Assembly: GCF_000963925.1 (NCBI RefSeq)
Contig: NZ_BAMV01000003.1
Span: forward strand, 62,001 to 126,000
Direction of reading: 5' to 3'
Length of the DNA stretch: 64,000 bases
Origin: Acetobacter cibinongensis
Lineage (GTDB): Bacteria; Pseudomonadota; Alphaproteobacteria; Acetobacterales; Acetobacteraceae
Shown piece by piece: positions 54,259-63,566 of the stretch (its first letter is position 1; the number at the start of each line of letters is the position of its first letter). A model generated the notes under the pieces. That model searched no databases. It was not told where the DNA came from and saw nothing but the letters and a program-made list of their open reading frames with translations. The position numbers and the translations under genes were made by a program.

Positions 54259-56040
54259 TTAGAATGTCAGTTCAAGGTTGCTCTGCACGTAAGCGCCGGA
54301 TGATGCACCAGCCTTGACCATGGCTTTGGAGGCAAAGATATATTCTCCGTCCAAGCTAAACGTGACATGGCGTGTAGCACGCCACGTAAAGCTGGCCTGT
54401 GGCATGGTGGCTGTGTACCCGCCGCTGGGGCGGAAGCGGTACGCCGCAGTTGAGTTTGCGTAAATGGCATCATTGGTGGAGCTGCGCCACACCACGGGCA
54501 CCTTCATCAGCAGGGTCGTGTTGCGGCTTGTGGCCACTGTGGCAATGGGGCCTACGTCAATCAGGTTAGCGTTGCCAATATAGGTGCTCATATCCAGATA
54601 GTAGGCGCTGGGCACAAATGGGCTCAGGAAGCTGTTCCATGTGCTGTTTGGCCCTTTATGGGTATTCCCGCCGGAAATATCATCGGCCTGTATGCCAATG
54701 GCCGGACGCCCCCACCATTTGGCAAACCGCCAGGAGACCTGAGCATTGAGTGAGTAGGCAGAAACCGCGCGTGTGGGGGAGGCTTGCTTGGCAGGCCGGA
54801 ACTCCCCGCCCTGCCACATGCCGCCAAGCGAAAATTCAATGGGGCCAGCGTTACCCCATACGCGGCTTCCGGGCGTATCGCGCCGGGTGGAGCCAGCAAT
54901 GGTGCCTGTGGCAGAGGCAATTGGGCTGCTGGCCAGCAGATAGCCCATATAGAACGTATCCACAAAAATCTGGCTGCTGCGGCCCATGAGCTTGAATTCC
55001 GGCACAGCGTAGGACGTATAGGCACCGTACCAGCGTGTGCGGTAGCCAACCTGATCATGGAAGGCCGTTGTGGGGGCATTGTTGGTGAGTGTCAGGTCAA
55101 ACAGGTCAACACGGAAGCGCTTCCAGAAAGCGTAGCCACGGACACCGTTCCAGGAATACGGCACGGCAGGGTACACTGAACCTGCGGTAATATAGGGTGG
55201 CGCGTCCAGAAACGTCATGCGCCCGACCATCACGCCCATATTGGCGTTGAGCACATGGCCTTTTACTTCAACAAAGGCCTGCTGTGCATCCAGCTTGCTG
55301 CGCCAGCGGCCACCAGCATAACCATAATAGTTTGTACCGCCTGCCTGTGCGCTCAGCAGTTCCCCATAAAGCCGTACATGCTCGCCCAGATGCAGGTCCG
55401 CCCCGGCGTTCCAGCGCATGTTCTGGCGGTAGGCCGGAGCCGTGCGGAGCGTGCCAAAGCCCGCCTTCTGGTCATAAAAGTTATGCTGGCGGAAGTTGCC
55501 GCTCAGGGACAGGTAAATGGACCCGCTCTGATTAAGCGGAATGTATTTCAGTGGGTCCATCCAGTCTATGCGGTTCCGTTTGTCGCGCAGGTTCGACCAG
55601 TCTTCTGCCCAACGGGAGACGGCATAATACCCAACGGTGCCAAAGCCCGCAGCCGCCCCTGTGTTGCTGTTAAACACGCCCCACGGCCCCTGATGCAGCA
55701 GCGCTGAGGGTAAGGGGCTGAGTTCTAGAGACTGCGGCTGACCGTATGCTTCCGGTCGGCTGGTCAGAGGGGGCAGGAGCATGTTGTCCCAGAAGCCCCC
55801 CGTCTTTCTAGGTGCTGTGGCTGTTACGGGAGCAACAGGGGTTGCGCCGTGCGGGTCCGGTTGGCTGTTTGCAGATGCCTTATGGGTGGTTGGCGTATGC
55901 GGGTACTGCGGAAACGCGGCCAGAGGCGCTGTTTCCGCCGCAAGGGTGGTGGAGCAGCCTAGTGCGACCAAAAGGCCGACGGACCCTGCAAGGAGGGATG
56001 CTGTGAGGGTGCGGGAGTATGGGAGGCAATTATGTTTCAT
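54259..56040 (-). CDS. Alginate-export-type outer membrane protein
   Basis: 593 aa from ATG 56040 (GAG upstream). Signal sequence SLLAGSVGLLVALGCSTTLAA; the cysteine in it does not make a strong lipobox. A Pro/Thr/His spacer follows, then a beta-barrel of about 18 strands with the features of the alginate_exp family: YLSLSGNFRQHNFYDQKAGFG, NAGADLHLGEHVRLYGEL, VGYRTRWYGAYTSYAVPE and a C-terminal ...VQSNLELTF. Relatives include AlgE and uncharacterised outer membrane pores. No polysaccharide genes are close, so it may be a general anion-selective porin. Confidence 0.78.
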   Translation of the reverse strand: MKHNCLPYSRTLTASLLAGSVGLLVALGCSTTLAAETAPLAAFPQYPHTPTTHKASANSQPDPHGATPVAPVTATAPRKTGGFWDNMLLPPLTSRPEAYGQPQSLELSPLPSALLHQGPWGVFNSNTGAAAGFGTVGYYAVSRWAEDWSNLRDKRNRIDWMDPLKYIPLNQSGSIYLSLSGNFRQHNFYDQKAGFGTLRTAPAYRQNMRWNAGADLHLGEHVRLYGELLSAQAGGTNYYGYAGGRWRSKLDAQQAFVEVKGHVLNANMGVMVGRMTFLDAPPYITAGSVYPAVPYSWNGVRGYAFWKRFRVDLFDLTLTNNAPTTAFHDQVGYRTRWYGAYTSYAVPEFKLMGRSSQIFVDTFYMGYLLASSPIASATGTIAGSTRRDTPGSRVWGNAGPIEFSLGGMWQGGEFRPAKQASPTRAVSAYSLNAQVSWRFAKWWGRPAIGIQADDISGGNTHKGPNSTWNSFLSPFVPSAYYLDMSTYIGNANLIDVGPIATVATSRNTTLLMKVPVVWRSSTNDAIYANSTAAYRFRPSGGYTATMPQASFTWRATRHVTFSLDGEYIFASKAMVKAGASSGAYVQSNLELTF

Positions 56041-56342
56041 GTGAAAAAGCTCAAAAACATCATGTCCAGAAACAAGCATAGGCTGGCCGTTATAAGGGCC
56101 TGCAATGCTTACTGACTTTTGAGGAGAAAAGGGCCGAAGGTTTTAGCGTGTAAGGCGCTGACCTGCGGCAGGACGCGCCATAAGGCGCACGGAGCCGGAC
56201 AGATGCGGGGGATGCCCGCTGTGCTGAAATAGAGAAGAGAGAACAGCGGTGTGGCATTGACCAAAAGAAACACACATAGAAGGCAGTCCCCTGTTTGGGA
56301 GGCATAGTTAGGAGTAAACTCCGGCTATGCTTTTTGTTTTTT
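56041..56342 (+). ncRNA. Candidate unannotated small RNA (orphan terminator)
   Basis: The 393 bp between 56040 and 56434 contain no convincing gene, yet a strong plus-strand terminator ends at about 56342 while both flanking genes lie on the minus strand. An RNA read from left to right must therefore end here. Its 5' end is unknown; GCGGG-GGATG-CCCGC (56201-56215) and other GC pairs show that the stretch can fold. The start coordinate given is only the outer limit. Confidence 0.45.
56302..56342 (+). terminator. Orphan Rho-independent terminator on the plus strand
   Basis: GCATAG-TTA-GGAG-TAAA-CTCC-GG-CTATGC (56302-56330), then TTTTTGTTTTTT. On the minus strand no T run follows the stem, so it acts only in the plus direction. 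Confidence 0.8.
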
Positions 56343-56433
56343 CTGACCTGCTTAATAGGTATGCCTGTTTTGAGCGTCTGTCATATCGCAATTGCGTGTA
56401 GCGGTTGAATTTATACAGGCACTTACGCGGTGT

Positions 56434-56961
56434 TCAGGTGGCGCGGGGTATTGTGCCTAGCGCATCCAGGCAATGTTTGGCGCGCACCGCCAGACGCAGG
56501 TCATGCACGTCTGCCACAGCGCGCTTTACCTGTGCGCGCCACACGGCATTCATACCGACAGGTTTGCAAATTGTATCCGTACTCAGTGCCATGCCCTTGT
56601 CCTCCGTTGTTTCAGCCAGAACCGTTGCCGGGTGGTGGGGCAGGGTTGAGCGCATGGCCTGTTGTAGGGACCGTGCTGTGCCGGGGTCAGCCAATGGCAT
56701 AAGCTCCGGCACCACACGGGCCGCGTCAGGCTGCCCGGATGTTACGGCCTGCCGAACTTCCGACCATTTATGATCGTGGCTGAGTGTTTCCGCCGTCTGC
56801 CGTGCGCCGTTGCTCTCAATCATTTGCAACAGGTGCTGTGAAGACGATTCTGTGGGCGCCCGCTCAATTGGAGTGGCGGTGTGCGTGCTTAGGGACAGCA
56901 AGGGCGCACCAATGGCCCCACCAATCAGCAGGAAAAGGACTGAAGTTCTGGCAAGGCGCAT
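56434..56961 (-). CDS. Secreted hypothetical protein
   Basis: 175 aa from ATG 56961, with AGGAG upstream. An N-terminal hydrophobic segment (TSVLFLLIGGAIGAPLLSLS) acts as signal peptide or anchor. The mature part is helical and hydrophilic (HLLQMIESNGARQTAETL, ARSLQQAMRSTLP) and has two cysteines near the end (STDTICKPVG, AVRAKHCLDAL) that could form a disulfide. No family recognised. Isolated gene. Confidence 0.6.
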   Translation of the reverse strand: MRLARTSVLFLLIGGAIGAPLLSLSTHTATPIERAPTESSSQHLLQMIESNGARQTAETLSHDHKWSEVRQAVTSGQPDAARVVPELMPLADPGTARSLQQAMRSTLPHHPATVLAETTEDKGMALSTDTICKPVGMNAVWRAQVKRAVADVHDLRLAVRAKHCLDALGTIPRAT

Positions 56962-57257
56962 AGTGTCAGGCTCCTTTTTCAACAAAAGTGGTCTGGCGGG
57001 TGGCTGTTGTGCGCCGGTTTACCCCATGCAGGCCACCTGAAGTCCGCAGCTTGGTCTTGCAACACGGTCTCAACGCCAGCAGGCCGGAAAAAAATGGCGC
57101 AGTGAAGGCAGTAGCACGGAAAGGTTGCGGCCAAGGGGAGGGCTGTCCTATAGCGGGCGCATTAGGTCGTGCTTTGGGGGTGCCCTGCCGGTTGTCCGGT
57201 GCCAGCATTTCTGGAGCAGGCCTGCTTTAACCCACACCTTCCGAGGATTGAGTCTCC

Positions 57258-57491
57258 ATGAGCGGCAGCACCCCTTCTCCTTCCGAAATTGCGCGTTTGC
57301 AGGTGTCTTTGCGCCGTCTGCTGGGCTCTCCCGGCCTTACCGTTAACCCACCACCGCGCGCTGGCATGTCTGTTGAACTCGCCGTCAATGGTGAGGTTAT
57401 TGGCACCATTCATCGTGATGATGATGAGGGCGAAGTGTCCTACGCCATCAACATGGTGCTGCTTGAAGAAGACCTTCCTGCAGAAAAATAA
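57258..57491 (+). CDS. DUF3126 family protein
   Basis: 77 aa. The segments EIARLQVSLRRLLGSPGLTV, SVELAVNGEVIGTIHRDDDEG and SYAINMVLLEEDL reproduce the whole DUF3126 pattern, a small cytosolic family conserved in Alphaproteobacteria with unknown function. GAGG lies upstream of the ATG. Followed by a strong terminator. The 296 bp before it hold no other gene that I can identify. Confidence 0.9.
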   Translation: MSGSTPSPSEIARLQVSLRRLLGSPGLTVNPPPRAGMSVELAVNGEVIGTIHRDDDEGEVSYAINMVLLEEDLPAEK

Positions 57492-57524
57492 GGGGCAACG
57501 AAGGCCTACGGGCCTTCAACCCAA

Positions 57525-57566
57525 CAAAAAAGGCGGCCCGGTTTTGCTACCGGCGCCGCCTTTTTT
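57525..57566. terminator. Bidirectional terminator
   Basis: AAAAAAGGCGGC and GCCGCCTTTTTT with inner CCGG/CCGG pairing; T runs on both strands. A smaller hairpin GAAGGCC/GGCCTTC lies just before it (57500-57517). Confidence 0.9.
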
Positions 57567-57588
57567 ATGCGGTGAGGCCTTGAGCCAC

Positions 57589-58206
57589 TCAGGCGTTGGA
57601 AGGCGATGCAGAGGCCGTAAGTGTTGGCGTACGCTGAGTGGGGAATTCCACCTTGGTGACTTTCCAACGCCAGTTCTGAATACGCATTTCAACTTTCAGC
57701 GGTGTCTCGTTCTGGTGGCCGGGGAGTGGCACCTGCATTTCAAACTGGTCCAGCCGTGCAAACCGGAAGGAGGCATGGCTGATGAGGCTGGAAAGAGCCG
57801 ATGTGTCATGCGTGGTCTGGTTTACGGCAGGCATGGCTTCATCCACCAATGTGCCAAGATTCGCCTGAGAGACATGCACATCCACCGCGTTGGAGACGGC
57901 TGTGGACGCGAAGGAAGAGCCGAATTCCGGCAGTTCATCCGATGCAGGTTGTAGCAGATGCATGCCAGAGAGCGCCTGCTGCTTGATGGAAGCATCCAGC
58001 AGGCCCCAGTTAATGGCGCTGCCAAGCGTCTTCATGTCATGGGACTGAATGCTGGAGCTTATGCTCCACAGTGCCGCAAAAGGTGAGGCCAGATACAGGC
58101 CAAATGCTGCGACTGAGGCCCCAATACACACCTTACGCGCTGTCTGGCGCAAAGGCAGACCGGCAGGCCGGGCAGCGTAGTGTCCGACTGAGGTGAAGGG
58201 GCTCAT
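57589..58206 (-). CDS. DUF2939 family membrane-anchored protein
   Basis: 205 aa from ATG 58206 with AGAGGA upstream. One membrane helix near the N-terminus runs into the DUF2939 signature ASPFAALWSISSSIQSHDMKT and LGSAINWGLLDASIKQQAL. The C-terminal half (SFRFARLDQFEMQVPLP ... VEMRIQNWRWKVTKVEFP) is a beta-rich region. Probably periplasmic with an inner membrane anchor; function unknown. Confidence 0.82.
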   Translation of the reverse strand: MSPFTSVGHYAARPAGLPLRQTARKVCIGASVAAFGLYLASPFAALWSISSSIQSHDMKTLGSAINWGLLDASIKQQALSGMHLLQPASDELPEFGSSFASTAVSNAVDVHVSQANLGTLVDEAMPAVNQTTHDTSALSSLISHASFRFARLDQFEMQVPLPGHQNETPLKVEMRIQNWRWKVTKVEFPTQRTPTLTASASPSNA

Positions 58207-58400
58207 AAAATGCAATCCTCTTATGCTTAATTGACATTCCACCCATAACAGACGCACGAACCCGCTTCCAGTTCTATGACAAAAAATTCATAATTTTGTC
58301 TGCGGCACGAGGGGAGTATGAGGGGGGCACGGTCCGGCTTTCCACGCTCCGCAGGCACAGCCGGACATGGCGCGCAAGACAGATAAAGGGACGCAAACGT

Positions 58401-59177
58401 ATGACGCTGGACTTCACTGAAAACGAGATTCAGCGCTATTCCCGCCATATTCTGCTGCCGGAGGTAGGGGGAACAGGGCAGGCGGCCCTGCGTGCTGCAT
58501 CCGTGCTGATTGTGGGGGCAGGGGGCCTTGGGTCTCCCGCAGCACTCTATCTGGCCGCTGCCGGGGTGGGCCGCATCGGGCTTGTGGATGATGACGTGGT
58601 GGAACTCTCCAACCTGCAACGTCAGATTCTGCATGACACGGCAGCAGTTGGCCACCGTAAGGTCGAGTCTGCCAAAAGCAGGCTGGCAGCCCTGAACCCG
58701 GATATTCAGATAGACACATGGCCTGTCCGCCTAAGCCCGGATACGGTGGATGAACTTGTCAGCCAGTATGACCTTGTGTGTGACGGCTGTGACAATTTCG
58801 CCACCCGCTATCTGGTCAACGCAGCCTGTGTGCGGGCACGTAAACCGCTTGTCTCGGCAGCAGCACAGCGGTTTGGCGGGCAGCTTTCCACCTTCCGGCC
58901 CTGGCAGGGCGGGCCTTGCTATCATTGTTTGTATCCGCAGACAGACGGAGAGGCCGATGGCCTGAGTTGTAGTGACGCCGGTGTTTTTGGCGCAGTGACC
59001 GGCGTGATGGGCACCTTGCAGGCCACCGAGGCTTTGAAAGAACTTCTGGGGCTTGGAACCTCTCTGGCCGGGCGGCTCCTGATGTGGGATGCCTTGTCCA
59101 CCCGCTTTACAACCATCGCCCTGCACCGGGACCCCACATGCCCGGTCTGCGGGCCTGAACAGGATGTTTGCGCATGA
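58401..59177 (+). CDS. moeB: MoeB/ThiF-type adenylyltransferase
   Basis: 258 aa from ATG 58401 (AAAGGGA upstream). E1-like enzyme: ATP site VGAGGLGSPAALYLAAAGVG, adenylate contacts DDDVVELSNLQRQILH, zinc pairs CYHC and CPVC, and the active-site loop SCSDAGVFGAVTGVMGT. It adenylates the C-terminus of a ubiquitin-like sulfur carrier (MoaD or ThiS). No rhodanese domain is attached. MoeB and ThiF cannot be told apart here; no moaD or thiS is adjacent. Overlaps the next gene by four bases (ATGA). Confidence 0.88.
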   Translation: MTLDFTENEIQRYSRHILLPEVGGTGQAALRAASVLIVGAGGLGSPAALYLAAAGVGRIGLVDDDVVELSNLQRQILHDTAAVGHRKVESAKSRLAALNPDIQIDTWPVRLSPDTVDELVSQYDLVCDGCDNFATRYLVNAACVRARKPLVSAAAQRFGGQLSTFRPWQGGPCYHCLYPQTDGEADGLSCSDAGVFGAVTGVMGTLQATEALKELLGLGTSLAGRLLMWDALSTRFTTIALHRDPTCPVCGPEQDVCA

Positions 59178-59665
59178 GTATTTCTACTGGTTCCCGCACG
59201 CCGCCCGCTTCTTTTCCCGCTCACCCGGCTCAGCCGCCTGTTGGGGCGTCCGGCCTCTCCGTAGCCATTCCGCAAGGGGATGCAGACGGGTGTGAACTGG
59301 CTATCATGATTGTTGAAGCCCGGTATGAGCGCCTGCACGCGGCCTTTATGCTGGCTGTTACGGCCTGCGCGCTGGGGCAGCGGGTTGTGCTGTTTGGCAT
59401 GGGGGCGGGTGTTGCCGCGTTTTGCAAAAACTGGGACGGGCTGGAACAGCCAGAGCGTGATGCCGCACGCCAGGAGGCAGGCGTAGCCGGTCTTGAAGAT
59501 TTGCGCACAGCCCTGCTGGATTTTGAGGAACCCACCCTGATGGTGTGCGACTCCGGATTGAAAGCTGTGCGACTGACAGAAGAGGCGCTGGTTGCTGGTG
59601 TAAGCTGTGTTGGCCTTCCCACTTTTCTGGACCACGCACAGACCGCCCGGCTGGCGGTTTTCTAA
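59174..59665 (+). CDS. DsrE-family protein
   Basis: 163 aa. The core from LAIMIVEARYERLHAAFMLA through ALGQRVVLFGMGAGVAAF to LMVCDSGLKAVRLTEEALV and GVSCVGLPTFLDHAQTAR fits the DsrE/DsrF-like fold. Cysteines occur in TACALGQ, KNWDGLE-side FCKN, MVCDSG and VSCVG. Family members carry persulfide sulfur or bind small ligands. Translational overlap with moeB suggests a link to sulfur transfer for molybdopterin or thiamine, which is inference. Confidence 0.75.
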   Translation: MSISTGSRTPPASFPAHPAQPPVGASGLSVAIPQGDADGCELAIMIVEARYERLHAAFMLAVTACALGQRVVLFGMGAGVAAFCKNWDGLEQPERDAARQEAGVAGLEDLRTALLDFEEPTLMVCDSGLKAVRLTEEALVAGVSCVGLPTFLDHAQTARLAVF

Positions 59666-59753
59666 GGGTCATGCACGCTTATGGTGGCTGTGGCGCCTGC
59701 ATCATGCAGCTAGCCTCTTGCCGCCACGGTCCGCTCTTGGCAGGGATGCAGCC

Positions 59754-60764
59754 ATGATGTTCAAATCTTCCCTCTCTTACCGCTTTCGTCTGCTGTCCTG
59801 CATGGCAGGTTGTTTTGTGGCTTTGTCTGCGGCCCATGCTGCTGACAAGAAGCCTGAAGCTCATAAGCATCACGCCCATGCAGGGGCCGGGCATGATGCA
59901 GCAGGCAGCAAAAAAGCCGCCACAAAGAAGGCGGCTGGTAAGACGGCCGAAGCGCAGAAAAAAGCCGCTGCCAAACACCTGAAGCATGATGACAGCGCCA
60001 GTGCTGCCCATGCGGCAAAAGCACAGCACAGTGCGGCCCACCATAAAGCTGACAAACATCGTGCCGCCAAAGCGGCCCTTGCCGGGGCCGGTACGGCTGC
60101 GGCTGTCGGCGCAGGTGCTGCTGCGGCCACTCCTGCGGCAGACGCTGCCGGAGCTCAGCCCCCAGTGCCGCCTCCCTCATTGGAAGATCAGAGCAAAGGA
60201 GCCGTAACCGGACTGCCGTTGCCCCGCTATGCCTCCCTGCGTGCGGATGAGGTGAATTTGCGTGCAGGGCCGGGGCGTCGTTTCCCAATTCTGTGGGTTT
60301 ATCATCGCCGTGGCATGCCTGTTCGTATTGAACGCGAATTTGATGTGTGGCGTCTGGTGGAAGATGCAACAGGCCAGAAAGGCTGGGTTCAGCAGGCTAC
60401 GGCTTCTGGCGGCCGGGACTTCATGGTCCCCGGTGAGCCTGCGGGAGACGAAGCGCCACTGGTGGAAAAAACGGACCAGAACGGCGCAAAAGTCGCGTCT
60501 TCCGGTCATATGGATAGCCGCGTGCTGGGCACGGTTGCCAGCGCAGCCGAGGCCAAAGACCTGCCCGGTAGCGTGCTGATGCACACTGCCAGCAATGACC
60601 AGTCTCCGGTTGTTGCCATTCTCAAACCGGGTACGATCGGCTCGGTCAAGGAGTGTGCAGCCGGGTCAGACTGGTGCAGGGTGTCCGTCAAGCAATATAG
60701 TGGCTGGGTCCAGCGCCATGCGATCTGGGGTGTGGACGCGGAAGAGGTGATTGCCCCTTCCTGA
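59754..60764 (+). CDS. Secreted protein with two SH3-type domains
   Basis: 336 aa. Signal peptide (LLSCMAGCFVALSAAHA), then a long Ala/Lys/His-rich tract up to about residue 130 that may interact with envelope polymers. Two bacterial SH3 domains follow: SLRADEVNLRAGPGRRFPIL to FDVWRLVED with GWVQ, and LMHTASNDQSPVVAILKPGT to DWCRVSVKQYSGWVQRHAIWG. Such COG3807 proteins bind cell wall material. It probably acts in the periplasm. Precedes pyruvate kinase by 39 bp on the same strand. Confidence 0.83.
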   Translation: MMFKSSLSYRFRLLSCMAGCFVALSAAHAADKKPEAHKHHAHAGAGHDAAGSKKAATKKAAGKTAEAQKKAAAKHLKHDDSASAAHAAKAQHSAAHHKADKHRAAKAALAGAGTAAAVGAGAAAATPAADAAGAQPPVPPPSLEDQSKGAVTGLPLPRYASLRADEVNLRAGPGRRFPILWVYHRRGMPVRIEREFDVWRLVEDATGQKGWVQQATASGGRDFMVPGEPAGDEAPLVEKTDQNGAKVASSGHMDSRVLGTVASAAEAKDLPGSVLMHTASNDQSPVVAILKPGTIGSVKECAAGSDWCRVSVKQYSGWVQRHAIWGVDAEEVIAPS

Positions 60765-60803
60765 TACCGCCACCTGAAGGCCGAACAAGGAACAGGATAG
60801 ACC

Positions 60804-62240
60804 ATGCCGACAACACACGCGCTTCACTGCCGGACCAAAATTGTTGCCACTCTTGGCCCGTCTTCCACAGATTACGAGACTATTCGTGATCTGGCTCTGG
60901 CCGGGGCTGACGTCTTCCGTTTCAACTTCTCCCACGGCACGCATGATGACCACGCAGCCCGCCACGCCATTGTCCGGCGTGTAGAGGCTGAACTGGGTGA
61001 GCCGATTGGTATTCTGGCAGATATGCAAGGCCCCAAGCTACGGGTTGGCAAATTTGCAGCCGGCAAGGTTCTGCTGGAAAAAGGAGCGCCCTTCCGGCTG
61101 GACCTGTCCGATGCACCGGGGGATGAAACCCGTGTGCAACTGCCGCACCCGGAAATTATAGCTGTCGCCAAACCCGGCAGCCGCCTGCTGATGGACGATG
61201 GCAAGCTGGCCGTGGTGGTTGAGCATGTTGGCGCGGACTGGCTGGACACCCGTGTGGACGTTGGGGGTGTGCTTTCCAACAATAAGGGCGTAAATGTTCC
61301 TGACGTTACATTGCCCATTCCGGCCCTGACGGAAAAAGACCGGCGTGATCTGGCGTTTGCCCTTGGGTTAGGGGTGGATTATGTGGCGCTGTCTTTTGTG
61401 CAGCGCCCTGAAGATGTGAGCGAGGCCCGCGCCCTGATTGGTGAGCGCGCCAACCTGCTGGTCAAGCTTGAGAAACCACAGGCCATGGATAATCTGGAGG
61501 CCATTCTGGCCCTGACAGATGCCGTGATGGTTGCCCGTGGAGACCTGGGCGTAGAACTGCCGCCTGAAAATGTGCCGTTGGCTCAAAAACGAATTATCCG
61601 TCAGGCGCGCAAATTGGGTAAGCCGGTTGTAGTGGCCACCCAGATGCTGGAGAGCATGATCTCCGCACCCACCCCCACACGGGCTGAAGCGTCAGATGTG
61701 GCAACCGCCGTGTTTGATGGGGCAGATGCCGTCATGCTCTCTGCGGAATCCGCCGCTGGGCAGTACCCGCGTGAAGCTGTGCAGATCATGAATCGGATTA
61801 TCTGGCGGACCGAGCAGGACCCGGAATGGCAGTCCATGATGGCAGTAGCCCGTCTGGCCCCGGAAGATTATGTGGCGGATGCCATTGCCAGTGCTGCCCA
61901 GCAGGTGGCGGATACCCTCAAAGCTGCGGCCATTGTGGCCTATACGCACCGTGGGGCCACGGCGTTCCGTATTGCGCGGGAGCGGCCGCTATGCCCGGTT
62001 ATAGGTGTGACCCCCACGCATGAGGCAGCCCGCCGTATGGCATTGGTGTGGGGTGTACGGGCCTTTGTGGGAGAGAGCACAAAACCCGTCACCAGTGTGG
62101 AAGAAATGGTCGAAACGGCTCAGGCTGTTGTGGCCAAGGCCCGCATTGGCGGGACGGGCAATTCCATTGTTATTGCTGCTGGCGTGCCGTTTGGTGTGGC
62201 GGGGTCCACCAACCTGCTGCGGGTTGCAAAAATACCCTGA
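60804..62240 (+). CDS. pyk: Pyruvate kinase
   Basis: 478 aa. Whole-length pyruvate kinase: TKIVATLGPSSTDYETIRDL, the substrate segment VFRFNFSHGTHDDH, ILADMQGPKLRVG, catalytic lysine region in NLLVKLEKPQAMDN, the signature VMVARGDLGVELP, and ATQMLESMISAPTPTRAEASDVA. Catalyses phosphoenolpyruvate + ADP to pyruvate + ATP. Many acetic acid bacteria lack a full glycolysis but keep this step for the lower branch. AAGGAACAGG precedes the ATG. Confidence 0.96.
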   Translation: MPTTHALHCRTKIVATLGPSSTDYETIRDLALAGADVFRFNFSHGTHDDHAARHAIVRRVEAELGEPIGILADMQGPKLRVGKFAAGKVLLEKGAPFRLDLSDAPGDETRVQLPHPEIIAVAKPGSRLLMDDGKLAVVVEHVGADWLDTRVDVGGVLSNNKGVNVPDVTLPIPALTEKDRRDLAFALGLGVDYVALSFVQRPEDVSEARALIGERANLLVKLEKPQAMDNLEAILALTDAVMVARGDLGVELPPENVPLAQKRIIRQARKLGKPVVVATQMLESMISAPTPTRAEASDVATAVFDGADAVMLSAESAAGQYPREAVQIMNRIIWRTEQDPEWQSMMAVARLAPEDYVADAIASAAQQVADTLKAAAIVAYTHRGATAFRIARERPLCPVIGVTPTHEAARRMALVWGVRAFVGESTKPVTSVEEMVETAQAVVAKARIGGTGNSIVIAAGVPFGVAGSTNLLRVAKIP

Positions 62241-62360
62241 TCTGTTTGGCACGACCCGTCATTGGGGCAGGTGTGCGGGCCGGGTGCGTGACAGGGCGCG
62301 CGCACCACGCTATGCCGGGCTAAGAGCGGCGGTAAGGACGGCGGGAGCGTAACAGACAGC

Positions 62361-63566
62361 ATGAAGGCAGCCACCAAACACCTGCAACGGCGTGCCCTTA
62401 TACAGGGTCTTGGTTGTTTTTCAGCGGGGTTGGCTGTTGCCGGTGCCGCTCCGCCCCCCGAAATTGCAGATACTGCCCGCCCGCCGGATGTTACAACCAC
62501 CCCGCCGCGCCAGTGGGGGCCAAGTGCCCCGCCGTCCTACACGCCAGACCCGGACGTGGTGGTCATAGATCGTTCTTTCCGCGACCTGCTGTTTGGCGCG
62601 GCAAGCCTGCACCGCGTGTGGGATAAGGGAACATGGCTGGAAGGCCCCGCCTGGAGTTCTGAAGGACGGTATCTTATTCTGAGTGATACGGTCACCAGCC
62701 GACAGTACCGGTATTTATGGGAGACGGGAGAAGTTACCCTTTTCCGCCCGGAATCCTACCACGCCAATGGAAATTGTTTTGATTATCAGGGGCGGCAGAT
62801 CTCCTGTGAGCATTTCTTTCGCCGGGTTATCCGGTGGGAGCATGATGGCTCCGTGCATGTGGTGGCAGACCATTACGAAAGCCGACCCCTGAATTCCCCC
62901 AATGATGTTGTGGCGCATCCTGATGGGAGCATCTGGTTTACGGACCCCAGCTATGGAACCGGATTTACCGAAGGCCATGCGGATGAGCCGGGGGGTGAGG
63001 CTAATCCAGACGGGCGTATCCGCTGGCGTATCGGGTCTGAACTCATCGGGGCGATTGGCGGTACCAAGCGTCAGGCCGATCACACTTTCAGGGTGGATCC
63101 GTCAGGCCGGATTGACGCCGTGCTGACACAGCAGCAACTCCCTAACCCCAACGGCCTGTGTTTTTCACCAGACCATAAGAGCCTGTATGTCATTTCCTCC
63201 GGTCGGCAGGCAGGCGGAAACGGGCATGATGGAGATTTGGGCGTGCATGTGTTTGACGTGCAACCGGACCACACTCTGGGCAACCCGCGGCTGTTCACCA
63301 ATATGCGTTTTCAGGGTGTGCAGATGGGGCCGGACGGGATGAAGACCGATATTTTCGGCAATCTATGGTGTGGCGTGAGCGGCCCGCTTGGGCTGTGCGG
63401 CGTCTTTGTCTTCAATCCGGAGGGACACCTGATCGGGCGTATCCGGCTGCCGCAAGGTGTGTCCAACCTGACTTTTGGTGGCCCTAAACGGAACTGGCTG
63501 TTTATGTGTGCGGGAGAATCTTTGTACCGCCTGCAAGTAAATACCCAAGGCGCGGGCTCCTCCTGA
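62361..63566 (+). CDS. SMP-30/gluconolactonase-family lactonase, Tat-exported
   Basis: 401 aa. A likely twin-arginine signal (LQRRALIQGLGCFSAGLAVAGAA) sends it to the periplasm. Six-bladed propeller with the metal ligands of the SMP-30 group: the Glu in WLEGPAWSSEGRYLILSD, Asn in PLNSPNDVVAHPDGSIWFTD, and NPNGLCFSPDHKSLYV with the Asp in the sixth blade region. Gluconolactonase hydrolyses glucono-1,5-lactone made by membrane glucose dehydrogenase, a central step of sugar oxidation in acetic acid bacteria. Other lactones are possible substrates. Start has a weak ribosome site. Confidence 0.87.
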   Translation: MKAATKHLQRRALIQGLGCFSAGLAVAGAAPPPEIADTARPPDVTTTPPRQWGPSAPPSYTPDPDVVVIDRSFRDLLFGAASLHRVWDKGTWLEGPAWSSEGRYLILSDTVTSRQYRYLWETGEVTLFRPESYHANGNCFDYQGRQISCEHFFRRVIRWEHDGSVHVVADHYESRPLNSPNDVVAHPDGSIWFTDPSYGTGFTEGHADEPGGEANPDGRIRWRIGSELIGAIGGTKRQADHTFRVDPSGRIDAVLTQQQLPNPNGLCFSPDHKSLYVISSGRQAGGNGHDGDLGVHVFDVQPDHTLGNPRLFTNMRFQGVQMGPDGMKTDIFGNLWCGVSGPLGLCGVFVFNPEGHLIGRIRLPQGVSNLTFGGPKRNWLFMCAGESLYRLQVNTQGAGSS

